DNA of 64,000 nt from Amycolatopsis anabasis (GTDB lineage Bacteria > Actinomycetota > Actinomycetes > Mycobacteriales > Pseudonocardiaceae): assembly GCF_009765355.1 (NCBI RefSeq), contig NZ_VTHK01000046.1:1-64000 (forward strand). The letters are read 5' to 3'. The position numbers and the translations under genes were made by a program. Below the pieces are notes generated by a model. It ran no database searches, was not told the origin of the DNA, and worked only from the letters and a program-made list of their open reading frames with translations. Shown here one piece after another: positions 1 through 8,219 of the stretch; position 1 is the first letter of the stretch; each line of letters begins with the position of its first letter.

Positions 1-110
1 AACCCGCTACGCCGCAGACTGACACGCCATATTTGCCTTACGAATCAATAGAACCGGCCGGAACACTCACGACCGGCTCCAGACACCGCCAGGATTTGGG
101 ACTTACTCGG

Positions 111-677
111 CTAGTGGCCTCGGGGTTTCGCGCGGACGTGCATGCGTTCACCCTGCGGTCCGAACAGGCTCAGGATCTCCACCGGCGCCTCACCGGTGCT
201 GCCGAACCAGTGCGGCAGCCGGGTGTCGAACTCGGCGACCTCCCCCGCCTTGAGCACCACGTCGTGCTCGGCGAGCACCAGGCGCAGCTTCCCGCTGAGC
301 ACGTACATCCATTCGTAGCCCTCGTGCGTGCGTGGGTCGGGTTCGCTGCGGCTGGGGCCCATGATCATCTTGAACGCCTGCAGCCCGCCGGGCTGCTGGG
401 TCAGCGGCACGATCGTGTTGTCCCCGCGCCTGACCGGCTTCAACCGCACCCGCGGGTCGCCGACCGGCGGCGCGCCGACCAGTTCGTCCAGCGGCACCTG
501 ATGCGCGTGGGCGATCGGCAGCAGCAGTTCCAGGCTGGGTTTCCGCTGGCCGGACTCCAGCCGGGACAGCGTGCTGACCGAGATCCCGGTGGCCTCCGAC
601 AACGCCGTGAGCGTGCATTTGCGATGCTGCCGGATGTGCTTGAGCCTCGGCCCTACGGCGGCGAGTACTTCGTCCAT
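111..677 (-). CDS. XRE-family regulator with C-terminal cupin
   Basis: A 188-residue DNA-binding regulator. An XRE helix-turn-helix lies at about residues 9-65 (ALSEATGISVSTLSRLESG) and a single cupin barrel at about 100-175 (HEGYEWMYVLSGKLRL, then LPHWFGS), the standard design for small-molecule-responsive repressors. The reading frame is open further upstream, but ATG at 677 (MDEVLAAVG) was chosen because the earlier MLLFLQNGG stretch is unlike the family. It is divergent from the methyltransferase starting at 788, with a 110-bp shared promoter region, so it may control that gene; this is inference. Ligand unknown. Confidence 0.88.
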   Translation of the reverse strand: MDEVLAAVGPRLKHIRQHRKCTLTALSEATGISVSTLSRLESGQRKPSLELLLPIAHAHQVPLDELVGAPPVGDPRVRLKPVRRGDNTIVPLTQQPGGLQAFKMIMGPSRSEPDPRTHEGYEWMYVLSGKLRLVLAEHDVVLKAGEVAEFDTRLPHWFGSTGEAPVEILSLFGPQGERMHVRAKPRGH

Positions 678-787
678 CCCGCCATTTTGCAGAAACAGCA
701 ACAAGGTTTGTCAAGTCGCTCCGCTCTGCCGCATGGTGGTACCAGGAGCCCTCACCTGGGGAACACCACGAACAGGAAGCCGGTGCG

Positions 788-1621
788 ATGAACCACCACG
801 ACTGGGCCGCGATGGCCGAACACTTGGAGCTCGAGGCCGAGACGAACAGCCCGTATGTGCGGCAAGCCCTCGCCGAACTGGAGCACCTGACCCCGCGGCG
901 CATCCTGGACATCGGCAGCGGCCCGGGAGTCGCGGCCTGCCTGATGGCGGCCGCGTTCGACCAGGCCGAGGTCACCGCGGTGGACGGCGCGCCGGAACTG
1001 CTGGCCCACGCCGAGCAACGAGCCGAACGGCTCGGGGTCAAGCTGCGGACCCAGGTCGCCGAGTTCCCGGACGGGCTCGCCGGGCTCACCCCGGCGGATC
1101 TGGTGTGGTCCGGGCAGGTCGTGCACCACGTCGGTGACCAGCAGGACGCGCTGAACCAGCTGGCCGGGCTGCTCGAGCCCGGCGGCGTGCTGGCCATCGT
1201 CGAGGGCGGGCTCCCGCCCCGCTGGCTGCCGCGTGACCTGGGCTTCGGACGCCCCGGGCTGCACGCCCGGCTGGACGTGGCGATGGCGGACGGCTTCAAC
1301 CAGATGCGGGCCGAACTGCCCGGATCGGTGTCGGTGGTCGAGGACTGGCCCGGCATGCTGCGTGCCGCCGGGCTCGCCGAAGTCCGGAGCAAGACCTTCC
1401 TGGTGGACCATCCCGCGCCCCTGGCCGACGGGCCGCGGCGCACGGTCCGGCGCTGGCTGGAGCGGTTTCGCAACGGGGCCGAGGAACGCCTGGACGCCGA
1501 GGACGTGGCGACCCTGGACCGGCTGCTCGATCCGGCCGACCCGGCGGGAGTCGACCGGCGCGCGGACCTGTTCGTGCTGACCGCGAAGACCGTCCACTTC
1601 GGACGCCGAGCCGAGCGCTGA
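788..1621 (+). CDS. class I SAM-dependent methyltransferase
   Basis: A 277-residue cytosolic methyltransferase. Motif I is ILDIGSGPGVAACL near residues 39-52, followed by the acidic loop VTAVDGAPELL that binds the SAM ribose. The motif IV/post-I region (DLVWSGQVVHHVGDQ) and LLEPGGVLAIVEGG fit the methyltransf_25/11 fold. The acceptor substrate cannot be read from sequence. The gene is divergent from the XRE-cupin regulator and convergent with the aminotransferase, with a 5-bp gap at the 3' end. No polyketide or peptide synthase is nearby, so a tailoring role is not supported here. Confidence 0.85.
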   Translation: MNHHDWAAMAEHLELEAETNSPYVRQALAELEHLTPRRILDIGSGPGVAACLMAAAFDQAEVTAVDGAPELLAHAEQRAERLGVKLRTQVAEFPDGLAGLTPADLVWSGQVVHHVGDQQDALNQLAGLLEPGGVLAIVEGGLPPRWLPRDLGFGRPGLHARLDVAMADGFNQMRAELPGSVSVVEDWPGMLRAAGLAEVRSKTFLVDHPAPLADGPRRTVRRWLERFRNGAEERLDAEDVATLDRLLDPADPAGVDRRADLFVLTAKTVHFGRRAER

Positions 1622-1626
1622 TCGGG

Positions 1627-3003
1627 TCAGGCGAGGCAGTCGATGAGGTGGGCGTAGGCGTTGACCACCTTCGCCACGTCGGCGGCGGTGTGGGCGCAGG
1701 AGACCATGTCCCGCCCCTGCCGGGAAAGCACTCCGGCGTTGGCGACCGGGATCATGTAATCGGCCAGGACGTCCCGGCGCGCGCTGGCCTCGGCGACTGC
1801 CTCGCCGTCCTCGAGCGGGATCGCGTGCCCGGCGGTCAGCTCGATGCGCAGGATGGCGCCGAAGTGGTAGGCGAAGAAATCCACCCCGGTGTCGGCGAAG
1901 AGCTGGTTGAGCCGCGTGGTCAGCTCCGCGGCGACCGCGGTCGCCGCGGCGAGGGCGTTGGTGCGGGTCAGTTCGGTCAGCGTGTGGTAGCACGCGGCGG
2001 CCGAAAGCACGTTCCCGGCGAAGGCGCCGTCCAGGAACGCGAACGGCCCTCCGCCGAGCGCCTCGGTCGCGCCGGTGCCGACGATCTCCTTGCGACCGGC
2101 GACCGCCCCGCACGAGGGGTAGCCGTTCATCAGCCCCTTGCCCAGGGTGAACAGGTCCGGGGTGACCCCGAGCGCGGTCTGCGCGCCGCCCAGTCCCGCC
2201 CCGGTTCCGGTCACCACCTCGTCGAACACGTACAGGGTGCCGTGCGTTGCGGCGAGTTCCCGCGCTTGCTCGTGGAAGCCGTCGGGGAACGGCACCAGGC
2301 CGGTGCCGCTGCCGTACGGCTCGGCGATCACTGCGGCGACCTCGTCCCCGGCCAGCGCCCGCTCGAGCTCGTCGAAGCGGTGCGGGTGCACCTCGGCGTC
2401 GACCATGAACTGGTCGCCCCAGCCGTGGTTGTGCCCGCGGAACTTCACGATCCGCTCGCGCCCGGTGAAGGCGCGGGCCAGCCGCGCGGCCGCCAGCGTC
2501 GCCTCCGTGCCGGAACTGGTGAACCGCACCGCCTCCGCGGCCGGGAAGATCGCGCGGATCTGTTCGGCGGCGAGTAGTTCGTACTCGTCGAGGTGCCCGT
2601 GGGATCCGGTCCGGGTGCGCAGGAGGTTCACCACCTCCTCGGTGAGTCCGGGGTGGTTGTGCCCGAGGACGAGCGCGCCACCGGCCAGGATGTTGTCGAC
2701 GTAGGTGTTGCCGTCGACGTCCACCACGTTGCTCCCGTTGCCGTGGTCCAGGAAGAGCGGATACGGCGACGCGAGCGGCGCGACGTGCTCGCTCCCCAGC
2801 GCCAGGATGCCCTGGCCGCGCCGGAAGAGCCGGGCCGAACCTGGCGTGCGATTGGTGAACACCCGGCGCTCGGCGGCCAGCCGGTCGGCGCGCAGTGGCC
2901 GGAACGGGCGGGCGGCGACCGCGGCGGCGCGGGCGAGGATCTCGGTGCCGGGCATGCTGCCGACCATCCGGGACTGCGCGGTCAGGTCGGTGAACAGATC
3001 CAT
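1627..3003 (-). CDS. class III PLP aminotransferase, glutamate-1-semialdehyde mutase-like
   Basis: A 458-residue fold-type I PLP enzyme. Visible motifs are the phosphate-binding SSGTEATLAAARLARAFTG, the aspartate motif FDEVVTGTGAG and the Schiff-base lysine in LGKGLMNGYP. The family includes glutamate-1-semialdehyde 2,1-aminomutase and broad omega-transaminases. There is no hem gene nearby, so this is more likely a paralogous aminotransferase of unknown substrate than a haem enzyme. ATG 3003 (MDLFTDL) was chosen because it follows GGGGAGGGGACC at proper spacing; the open frame upstream to 3078 is leader-like. Confidence 0.85.
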   Translation of the reverse strand: MDLFTDLTAQSRMVGSMPGTEILARAAAVAARPFRPLRADRLAAERRVFTNRTPGSARLFRRGQGILALGSEHVAPLASPYPLFLDHGNGSNVVDVDGNTYVDNILAGGALVLGHNHPGLTEEVVNLLRTRTGSHGHLDEYELLAAEQIRAIFPAAEAVRFTSSGTEATLAAARLARAFTGRERIVKFRGHNHGWGDQFMVDAEVHPHRFDELERALAGDEVAAVIAEPYGSGTGLVPFPDGFHEQARELAATHGTLYVFDEVVTGTGAGLGGAQTALGVTPDLFTLGKGLMNGYPSCGAVAGRKEIVGTGATEALGGGPFAFLDGAFAGNVLSAAACYHTLTELTRTNALAAATAVAAELTTRLNQLFADTGVDFFAYHFGAILRIELTAGHAIPLEDGEAVAEASARRDVLADYMIPVANAGVLSRQGRDMVSCAHTAADVAKVVNAYAHLIDCLA

Positions 3004-3186
3004 CGACGGTCCCCTCCCCGGACAATCGCATGGGCGAGCGATTCGCCGGGCCCGAACACGACTGTCCGAAATGGACACCGGGAGCCGGTCGGCGGGAGTT
3101 CTGGCGGCGCTGGTTCCTGGTCCGGCATGTGCTCACACACCCCCTCGGGACACTGTGCACGACTATGTCACACGCATCCGCCGAAA

Positions 3187-3216
3187 AGCGTAAGGCGGTG
3201 TTTCCAACCATGTCAA
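3187..3216 (-). promoter_or_regulatory. candidate promoter for the class III aminotransferase
   Basis: On the minus strand TTGACA (3211-3216) and TACGCT (3187-3192) are separated by 18 bp. This is close to the vegetative sigma consensus and would give a leader of about 175 nt before ATG 3003. Confidence 0.4.
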
Positions 3217-3454
3217 CGCGCTGGGAATTCAGGCCTAGGTTGTGTTGATTTCCCTATATTTCGGAGGCCATTTAACTAATCCATTCGAGGCGGTTGCCTA
3301 ATCCGTTGGAGTGGCGAGGAGCCGCCGTGCGCGGTGTTCCGGCTAGCCGGTCCGGCCCGGAAGAATCTCCGCGAACACATCGTGCCGGACTGTCGATCCG
3401 GCCGGGAGCTGTTCGTATAGGGGGTGAGAACCCGGCAACCCGGAGGAGGACCCG
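3217..3454. other. non-coding stretch between aminotransferase promoter and YCII gene
   Basis: Together with the leader at 3004-3186 this makes the only gene-free stretch over 300 bp in the window. It is locally AT-richer at 3240-3290 and holds a short direct repeat, CTAATCCATT near 3275 and CTAATCCGTT near 3298. No convincing ORF or RNA fold was seen. The promoter of the YCII-sigma operon must lie here but I could not place it. Confidence 0.5.
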
Positions 3455-3811
3455 ATGACCCGATACCTGCTCAGCATCTACCAACCCGACGGTGGCACTC
3501 CCCCGCCCGAGGTCCTGGAACCGATCGTCCGGAACCTGGACGAGTTCAACGCCGAACTCCGGGCCGCCGGGGCGTGGGTCTTCTCCGCGGGCCTGCACCC
3601 GGCGAGCACGGCCACCGTGCTGCGGCCCAAGGACGGCGAGGTGCTCATGACCGACGGCCCGTACCTCGAGGGCAAGGAGCACATCGGCGGGTTCACGATC
3701 ATCGAGGCGCCGGATCTCGACTCCGCGCTCGGCTGGGGGCGCAAGCTCGCCGAGGCGATCGGACTGCTGCCGATCGAGGTCAGGCCCATGCAGGAAGGCG
3801 AGTCCTGCTAG
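3455..3811 (+). CDS. YCII-related (DGPF) domain protein
   Basis: A 118-residue single-domain protein of the YCII/DGPF family: the start MTRYLLSIYQPDG, the core VLMTDGPYLEGKEHIGGF and the C-terminal strand around PIEVRPMQ are typical. The DGPF group is known mainly from its constant association with ECF sigma factors of the DUF6596 type. Its biochemical role is unresolved. Its stop codon overlaps the GTG start of the downstream sigma factor by one base (TAGTG), so the two are translationally coupled. Confidence 0.88.
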   Translation: MTRYLLSIYQPDGGTPPPEVLEPIVRNLDEFNAELRAAGAWVFSAGLHPASTATVLRPKDGEVLMTDGPYLEGKEHIGGFTIIEAPDLDSALGWGRKLAEAIGLLPIEVRPMQEGESC

Positions 3812-5028
3812 TGACCGGGGTTTCCGCGGCCGAGATAGCGCACGTGTTCCGCGCGGAATACGGCCGCGCCATCGCAGTCCTGGTCCGCGTCTTCGGCGAC
3901 ATCGACATCGCCGAAGACGCGGTCCAGGACGCGTTCACCACGGCGGTGCGACGGTGGCCGTCCGAAGGTCTGCCGCCGAGCCCGGCGGGCTGGATCATCA
4001 CCACCGCCCGCAACCGCGCGGTCGACCGCCTCCGCCGCGAGGCGTCCCGCGAGGACCGGCACGCCCAGGCCGCCGTGCTGCACACCCGTGACGAACCTGC
4101 CGAGGAGGGTGCCGTGCGCGACGACCGGCTCCGCCTGATCTTCACCTGCTGCCACCCCGCGCTCGCCCCCGCCGCCCGGGTGGCGCTGACGCTCCGGCTG
4201 CTGGGCGGGCTCACCACCGCCGAGATCGCGCGCGCCTTCCTGGTGGCCGAGCCGACCATGGCCCAGCGGCTGGTCCGCGCCAAGGGGAAGATCCGCGACG
4301 CCCGGATCCCGTACCGCGTCCCGGACGAGGCCGATCTGCCGGATCGCCTGCGCAGCGTGCTGGCCGTGGTGTACCTGATCTTCAACGAGGGCTACGCCGC
4401 CAGTTCGGGTGACCGGCTGGTGCGCGAAGAACTCTGCGCGGAGGCCATCCGGCTGGGCCGACTCCTGGTCGAACTGATGCCGGACGAACCCGAGGCGCTG
4501 GGCCTGCTCGCGCTCATGCTGCTCATCGATTCGCGGCGCGACGCCCGCACCACGCCCGACGGCGGTCTCGTGCTGCTGGCCGACCAGGATCGTGGCCGCT
4601 GGGACCGCGAACTCGTCGCCGAGGGTCAGGTCCTCGTCCGGCGCTGCCTCCGGCGCGATCGGCCCGGGCCCTACCAGATCCAGGCGGCGATCAACGCCGT
4701 GCACAGCGACGCGCCGTCCGCGGCCGAGACGGACTGGCGGCAGATCGTCCAGCTGTACGACCAGCTCCTGGCGTGCGCGCCGACCCCGGTGGTGGCGCTC
4801 AACCGTGCCGTCGCGGTGGCCGAGGTCGACGGACCGGAACCGGTGCTCGCCCTGGTGGACGCCCTCGACCTCGACGGCTACTACCTGTTCCACGCCATCC
4901 GCGCCGATCTGCTCCGGCGCCTGGGCCGCACCGCCGAGGCGGCCCGGGCATACGACGCGGCACTCGCCCGGACCGAGAACACCGCCGAACGCGAACTGCT
5001 CCGCCGCGGCCGCGAATCGCTCACCTGA
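3811..5028 (+). CDS. ECF-type RNA polymerase sigma factor (DUF6596 subgroup)
   Basis: A 405-residue sigma factor. Region 2 is at about residues 10-75 (DIAEDAVQDAFTTAVRRWP, then TTARNRAVDRLRR) and region 4.2 at about 130-165 (LTTAEIARAFLVAEPTMAQR). A DUF6596 segment follows (YLIFNEGYAASSGDRL) and then a long C-terminal TPR-like helical extension, which makes it about twice the size of a minimal ECF factor. This subgroup has no classical anti-sigma factor, and the extension is thought to regulate it. GTG 3811 was chosen because it couples to the YCII stop and no residues before it belong to the family. The target regulon is unknown. Confidence 0.92.
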   Translation: MTGVSAAEIAHVFRAEYGRAIAVLVRVFGDIDIAEDAVQDAFTTAVRRWPSEGLPPSPAGWIITTARNRAVDRLRREASREDRHAQAAVLHTRDEPAEEGAVRDDRLRLIFTCCHPALAPAARVALTLRLLGGLTTAEIARAFLVAEPTMAQRLVRAKGKIRDARIPYRVPDEADLPDRLRSVLAVVYLIFNEGYAASSGDRLVREELCAEAIRLGRLLVELMPDEPEALGLLALMLLIDSRRDARTTPDGGLVLLADQDRGRWDRELVAEGQVLVRRCLRRDRPGPYQIQAAINAVHSDAPSAAETDWRQIVQLYDQLLACAPTPVVALNRAVAVAEVDGPEPVLALVDALDLDGYYLFHAIRADLLRRLGRTAEAARAYDAALARTENTAERELLRRGRESLT

Positions 5029-5034
5029 TCCCGG

Positions 5035-5502
5035 TCAGGCAGTCCCGCGCGGAAGCCGCGCCTCGACGTCACGGGCGTCGAGTTCCGCGCGGCACACGGC
5101 GCAGACGACGACCGCGTGCGTGTCGTGGTCGCAGGGCATGTGGTGCAGGCGGACCGGCTCGCCGAGATCGGGCATGTGCCGGTCCGCCCAATGCAGGAGC
5201 GCGGCGATCGGGCCGTAGAGGTCCCGCCCGGCGGGGGTGAGGACGTATTCGTACCAGTCGGGCTCGGTCCGGTACCGGCGGCGCTCGAGCAGGCCGAGCG
5301 CGATGAGTTCCTTGAGGCGGGTCGCCAGGACCTTCCGCGCGATCCCGAGGTTGCGCGTCATTTCGCCGAACCGGCGCACCCCGTAGAAGCACTCCCGGAT
5401 GATCAGCAGCGACCAGCGGTCGCCGACCGCTTGGACCGCTTTCTCGATGCCGTCCGGATGACGTTTGGCGTGCGGGACGGCGTGCTGGTTACCGGTGGGC
5501 AA
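5035..5502 (-). CDS. HxlR-family transcriptional regulator
   Basis: A 155-residue winged-helix regulator with the HxlR signature: GDRWSLLIIRECFYGVRRFG in the recognition region and LGLLERRRYRTEPDWYEYVLT in the wing. A cysteine-rich tail (CDHDTHAVVVCAVC) adds a possible metal or redox site beyond the usual domain of about 110 residues. The start is TTG at 5502, preceded by AGGAGGGAG. It is divergent from the enoyl-CoA hydratase, and two ACTAGT-centred repeats lie in the shared promoter. Confidence 0.9.
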   Translation of the reverse strand: MPTGNQHAVPHAKRHPDGIEKAVQAVGDRWSLLIIRECFYGVRRFGEMTRNLGIARKVLATRLKELIALGLLERRRYRTEPDWYEYVLTPAGRDLYGPIAALLHWADRHMPDLGEPVRLHHMPCDHDTHAVVVCAVCRAELDARDVEARLPRGTA

Positions 5503-5548
5503 CTAGTTTCTCCCTCCTTTCTGGTCTCCTTGCGTAACTAGTCTCTCC
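5501..5548. promoter_or_regulatory. paired ACTAGT repeats, putative HxlR operator
   Basis: AACTAGTTTCTCC (5501-5513) and AACTAGTCTCTCC (5536-5548) are direct repeats 35 bp apart, each with a palindromic ACTAGT core. The first covers the TTG start of the HxlR gene, as expected for autorepression. Confidence 0.5.
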
Positions 5549-5598
5549 AAGATACTACTTGGCCATCGAGATGGTGCCTTTCGCGGAGGAGGATTGCC

Positions 5599-6474
5599 TT
5601 GCCGACCACCACCCGGACAGAAAACGGCTTCCGGTTCCTGCGGTTCGAGGAGGACGGGCCGGTCGCGCGGATCACGCTCGACCGGCCCGAGGCGCGCAAT
5701 GCGCTGTCGATGGCGCTCAGCGACGAGCTGTTCGAGGCGATCACCCTGGTTCAGCGGTCGACCACGATCAAGGTCCTGGTGCTCACCGGCGCCGGTGGGA
5801 CGTTCTGCGCCGGGGACGACCTGGTGGAGTTCGCCGGATTGCTGGACTCCGAATCGGCCGATCTCAACCAGGCGATCCGCCGCGTGCGGGTGTACCAGGC
5901 GATGGCCAACACCCTGGAGGAACTGGACAAGGTGACGATCGCCGCGGTCGACGGGTACGCGGTCGGCGGTGGCCTGGAGATCACGATGGCGTGCGATTTC
6001 GTCGTGGCCACCGAGCGTGCGCGCTGGGGTATGCCGGAGGTCGACGTGGGCATCACTCCGGGCTGGGGCGGCACCACGCGGATGTCGCGGCTGATCGGGC
6101 GGCGGTTGACCAAGGAGGTGAACCTCCTCGGCGCGCTGCATCCGGCGTCGCGGGCCTGGGAACTCGGGCTGTGGAACCGCGTGGTCGCCGACGACCGGCT
6201 CGAAGCGGAGGTGGCCGAGCTCGTCGAGGTGCTGCTGTCGAAGAACCAGCAGATGGTGCGGCAGTTGAAGTTCATCATCAACCGCGGCGTGGAGGCCGAT
6301 CTCCACACCGCGCAGGGTTTCGAGGTGCTGTCGGTGGGCGTGACGACCGCGGTCAACGGCGTCTGGCGAGTCCCGGACGCGGATCAGGGCGACGGGCTGC
6401 GGGACTTCGCCGCGAAGGGTGCGCTCTGGCAGCGGCGCCGGGGCCTGGCCCGCGATTTCTGGGCGGATTCCTGA
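5599..6474 (+). CDS. enoyl-CoA hydratase/isomerase family protein
   Basis: A 291-residue crotonase-fold enzyme. The oxyanion-hole segments are LTGAGGTFCAGDDLVEF (near residue 66) and VDGYAVGGGLEITMACDF (near 117). The catalytic-glutamate region reads WGMPEVDVGITPGWGGT. It should act on an acyl-CoA thioester by hydration or isomerisation; the exact substrate is not evident. The TTG start at 5599 sits about 6 nt after GAGGAGGA and is the only start with a good ribosome site. It is divergent from the HxlR regulator, which may control it. Confidence 0.9.
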   Translation: MPTTTRTENGFRFLRFEEDGPVARITLDRPEARNALSMALSDELFEAITLVQRSTTIKVLVLTGAGGTFCAGDDLVEFAGLLDSESADLNQAIRRVRVYQAMANTLEELDKVTIAAVDGYAVGGGLEITMACDFVVATERARWGMPEVDVGITPGWGGTTRMSRLIGRRLTKEVNLLGALHPASRAWELGLWNRVVADDRLEAEVAELVEVLLSKNQQMVRQLKFIINRGVEADLHTAQGFEVLSVGVTTAVNGVWRVPDADQGDGLRDFAAKGALWQRRRGLARDFWADS

Positions 6475-6483
6475 GCATGCGCG

Positions 6484-6672
6484 TCAGCCGTCCTGAGGTT
6501 CCAGCACGGACCGGGTCGCCCCGGCGATCCGGCCGTTGAGCTGCAGCAGCCAACTCCCGCACACGCATCGGCGGTAACTCACCCGGCCGCTCGACACGGG
6601 GTGCACGGAACGGGTCGAGGAGGGCAGTTCCGCGAGCGGCCAACCGCAGCGGGGACACAGGTCGTCGGGCAT
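6484..6672 (-). CDS. small zinc-ribbon protein
   Basis: A 62-residue protein beginning MPDDLCPRCGWPLAEL with a second cysteine pair in RRCVCGSWL, so a CxxC...CxC zinc-binding knuckle is likely. Function not recognised. ATG 6672 was preferred to the longer frame from 6708 because the CPRCG motif sits naturally near the N-terminus. It lies 9 bp from the 3' end of the enoyl-CoA hydratase and is convergent with it. Confidence 0.6.
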   Translation of the reverse strand: MPDDLCPRCGWPLAELPSSTRSVHPVSSGRVSYRRCVCGSWLLQLNGRIAGATRSVLEPQDG

Positions 6673-6720
6673 GGGGTCAGCCTGCGGTAAGGGCTTTGTG
6701 CATTTCAACCCTTACCTCAC

Positions 6721-6739
6721 CGACCACATAGAGTGGTCG
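6721..6739. promoter_or_regulatory. 7-bp inverted repeat upstream of SGNH hydrolase
   Basis: CGACCAC (6721-6727) and GTGGTCG (6733-6739) form a perfect dyad with a 5-bp spacer, ending 2 bp before ATG 6742. It lies between the divergent zinc-ribbon and SGNH genes. It could be an operator or a translation-masking hairpin. Confidence 0.4.
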
Positions 6740-6741
6740 AC

Positions 6742-7506
6742 ATGAGCAAGCGCTTAGTGACCCTGGGGGACTCCTTCACCGAAGGGGTCGGTGACGACGA
6801 TCCGGCCTACCCGAACGGGGTGCGCGGCTGGGCCGACCGCACGGCCGAGCAGCTGGCCGCGCGCGAGCCGGAGTTGCGCTACGCCAACCTGGCGATCCGC
6901 GGCCGGTTGCTGCGCCAGGTGCTCGCCGAACAGCTGGAGCCCGCACTGGCGCTCGAGCCGGATCTGGTCACGTTGTACGCCGGCGGCAACGATCTGATGC
7001 GCCCGAAGGTCGACATCGACGGGCTCGCGGAAGACTACGACGATGCCGTCGCCCGCCTGGTCAAGACCGGCGCGACGGTGGTGCTGTTCACCGGTGTCGA
7101 CGGTGTGGAAGATCGGCTCTTCCGCAAGATGCGGGGCCGCGCCGCGATCTACAACGAGCACGTGCGCGGCATCGCCGCCCGCCACGGCGCCCTGATCGTG
7201 GACATGTGGGCGATGCGTCAGCTGCGCGACCGGCGGCTGTGGGCGCCCGACCGGCTGCACCTCAACGCCCTCGGGCACACCGAGATCGCGATCGCCGTTC
7301 TCGAGACCCTGGGCGTCGAGCACAGCCTCTCCCCCGCCGCGCTCGGTCCCCGGCCGGTGTTCACCCCGCGGGAGCGGCGCGCGCAGAACCTCCAGTGGGG
7401 CAAGGAATACGCGCTGCCCTGGGTCAAGCGCCGCCTGCGCGGGGAATCCTCGGGCGACGCGATCAGCGCGAAGCGGCCCGCCCTGCTGCCGGTCACCCCG
7501 CGCTAG
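6742..7506 (+). CDS. SGNH/GDSL-type esterase
   Basis: A 254-residue hydrolase of the SGNH superfamily. Block I is LGDSFTEGVGDDD with the nucleophilic serine near residue 11. Block III is YAGGNDLM with the oxyanion Asn. Block V is APDRLHLNALGH with the Asp/His pair. There is no signal peptide, so it is probably cytosolic. The C-terminal basic tail (WVKRRLRGESSGD) is typical of actinobacterial members. Substrate (lipid, acyl or carbohydrate ester) unknown. An in-frame GTG at 6733 is an alternative start. Confidence 0.9.
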   Translation: MSKRLVTLGDSFTEGVGDDDPAYPNGVRGWADRTAEQLAAREPELRYANLAIRGRLLRQVLAEQLEPALALEPDLVTLYAGGNDLMRPKVDIDGLAEDYDDAVARLVKTGATVVLFTGVDGVEDRLFRKMRGRAAIYNEHVRGIAARHGALIVDMWAMRQLRDRRLWAPDRLHLNALGHTEIAIAVLETLGVEHSLSPAALGPRPVFTPRERRAQNLQWGKEYALPWVKRRLRGESSGDAISAKRPALLPVTPR

Positions 7507-7507
7507 G

Positions 7508-8074
7508 TCAGCCCCGGCGGAGCCCGTCGAAGACGACCGCGAGCGCCTTGTCCCGAGCGGCCGGATCGGCGCCGACGTACTCGGCGGCGCGGGACGCACC
7601 CACCATGAGCGCGATCAGGTCGGTCACCCCGACGTCCCGGCGGACCGCCCCGGCGTCCTGGGCGCGGTCTAGCAGGGTGCCCAGCGCGGCGCGCACCTGC
7701 TGGCCCACCTGCGAACCCAGTGCGGGCATGTCGACCCCGGCTGCGGCGAGCGCGTCGCTGTAGGCGTTCTTGGCCGAGGCCATTTCGACCCAGGTGCCGA
7801 GGAAGGAGAAGAACGCCCCGCCCGGATCCTCGGCGGCGCCGAGTGATTCGGCTTCTTCGGCGAACCTGCGCATCCGGTCCAGCAGCACCGCCTCGAGCAA
7901 TGCTTCCTTGGTCGGGAAATGCCGGAAAACCGTGCCGATACCGACCCCGGCCGCCTTGGCCACCTCCTCGGTCGGCGCCGAGGTTCCCTTGCGCGCGAAC
8001 ACGGTTTCGGCCGCCTCGAGCACACGAGCCCGGTTGCGCCGCGCGTCCGCCCGCAACGGCTTCGCTTCATCCAC
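7508..8074 (-). CDS. TetR-family transcriptional regulator
   Basis: A 188-residue repressor. The N-terminal helix-turn-helix is ARKGTSAPTEEVAKAAGVGI then GTVFRHFPTKEALLEAVL (residues about 12-62), followed by an all-helical ligand domain of the SbtR-like type. A GAAC-G-GTTC palindrome lies about 45 bp upstream (8118-8126), which would suit an autoregulatory site. It is convergent with the SGNH gene (1-bp gap). Confidence 0.9.
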   Translation of the reverse strand: MDEAKPLRADARRNRARVLEAAETVFARKGTSAPTEEVAKAAGVGIGTVFRHFPTKEALLEAVLLDRMRRFAEEAESLGAAEDPGGAFFSFLGTWVEMASAKNAYSDALAAAGVDMPALGSQVGQQVRAALGTLLDRAQDAGAVRRDVGVTDLIALMVGASRAAEYVGADPAARDKALAVVFDGLRRG

Positions 8075-8111
8075 GCCGTCGATCGTAGGCCCGCCCAGTG
8101 ACGCCGGGACC

Positions 8112-8135
8112 GCTCGGGAACGGTTCGTCTCGACG
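8112..8135 (+). repeat. left copy of ~24-bp direct repeat flanking accessory cassette
   Basis: GCTCGGGAACGGTT-C-GTCTCGACG; the copy at 10093-10117 has TT in place of the single C. Weaker similarity continues rightward (CCGGGGCG, then CATG..GAGA). It brackets the DUF6879/Scr1 genes. Confidence 0.6.
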
Positions 8136-8204
8136 ACTAGTGGCGCGACCGGGGCGACTTCATGCGAGACCGTGACTGGCTCCTCCGTTAATCGCCCGGA
8201 GTGT

Positions 8205-8219
8205 GATAGTCAAGTAACC
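8205..8219 (+). promoter_or_regulatory. candidate leaderless promoter of the cassette
   Basis: GATAGT at 8205-8210 lies 9 bp before ATG 8220, and no Shine-Dalgarno is present. This is the geometry of an actinobacterial leaderless -10 element. Confidence 0.35.

Noticed and set aside
190..1473. Long open frames antisense to the methyltransferase and aminotransferase
   Set aside because: Arg/Pro/Gly-rich translations without family motifs; the opposite strand carries clear catalytic motifs.
3030..3248. 72-codon plus-strand frame in the aminotransferase upstream region
   Set aside because: Overlaps the aminotransferase start and its likely promoter, has no ribosome site and has a Trp/Arg-rich shadow-like composition.
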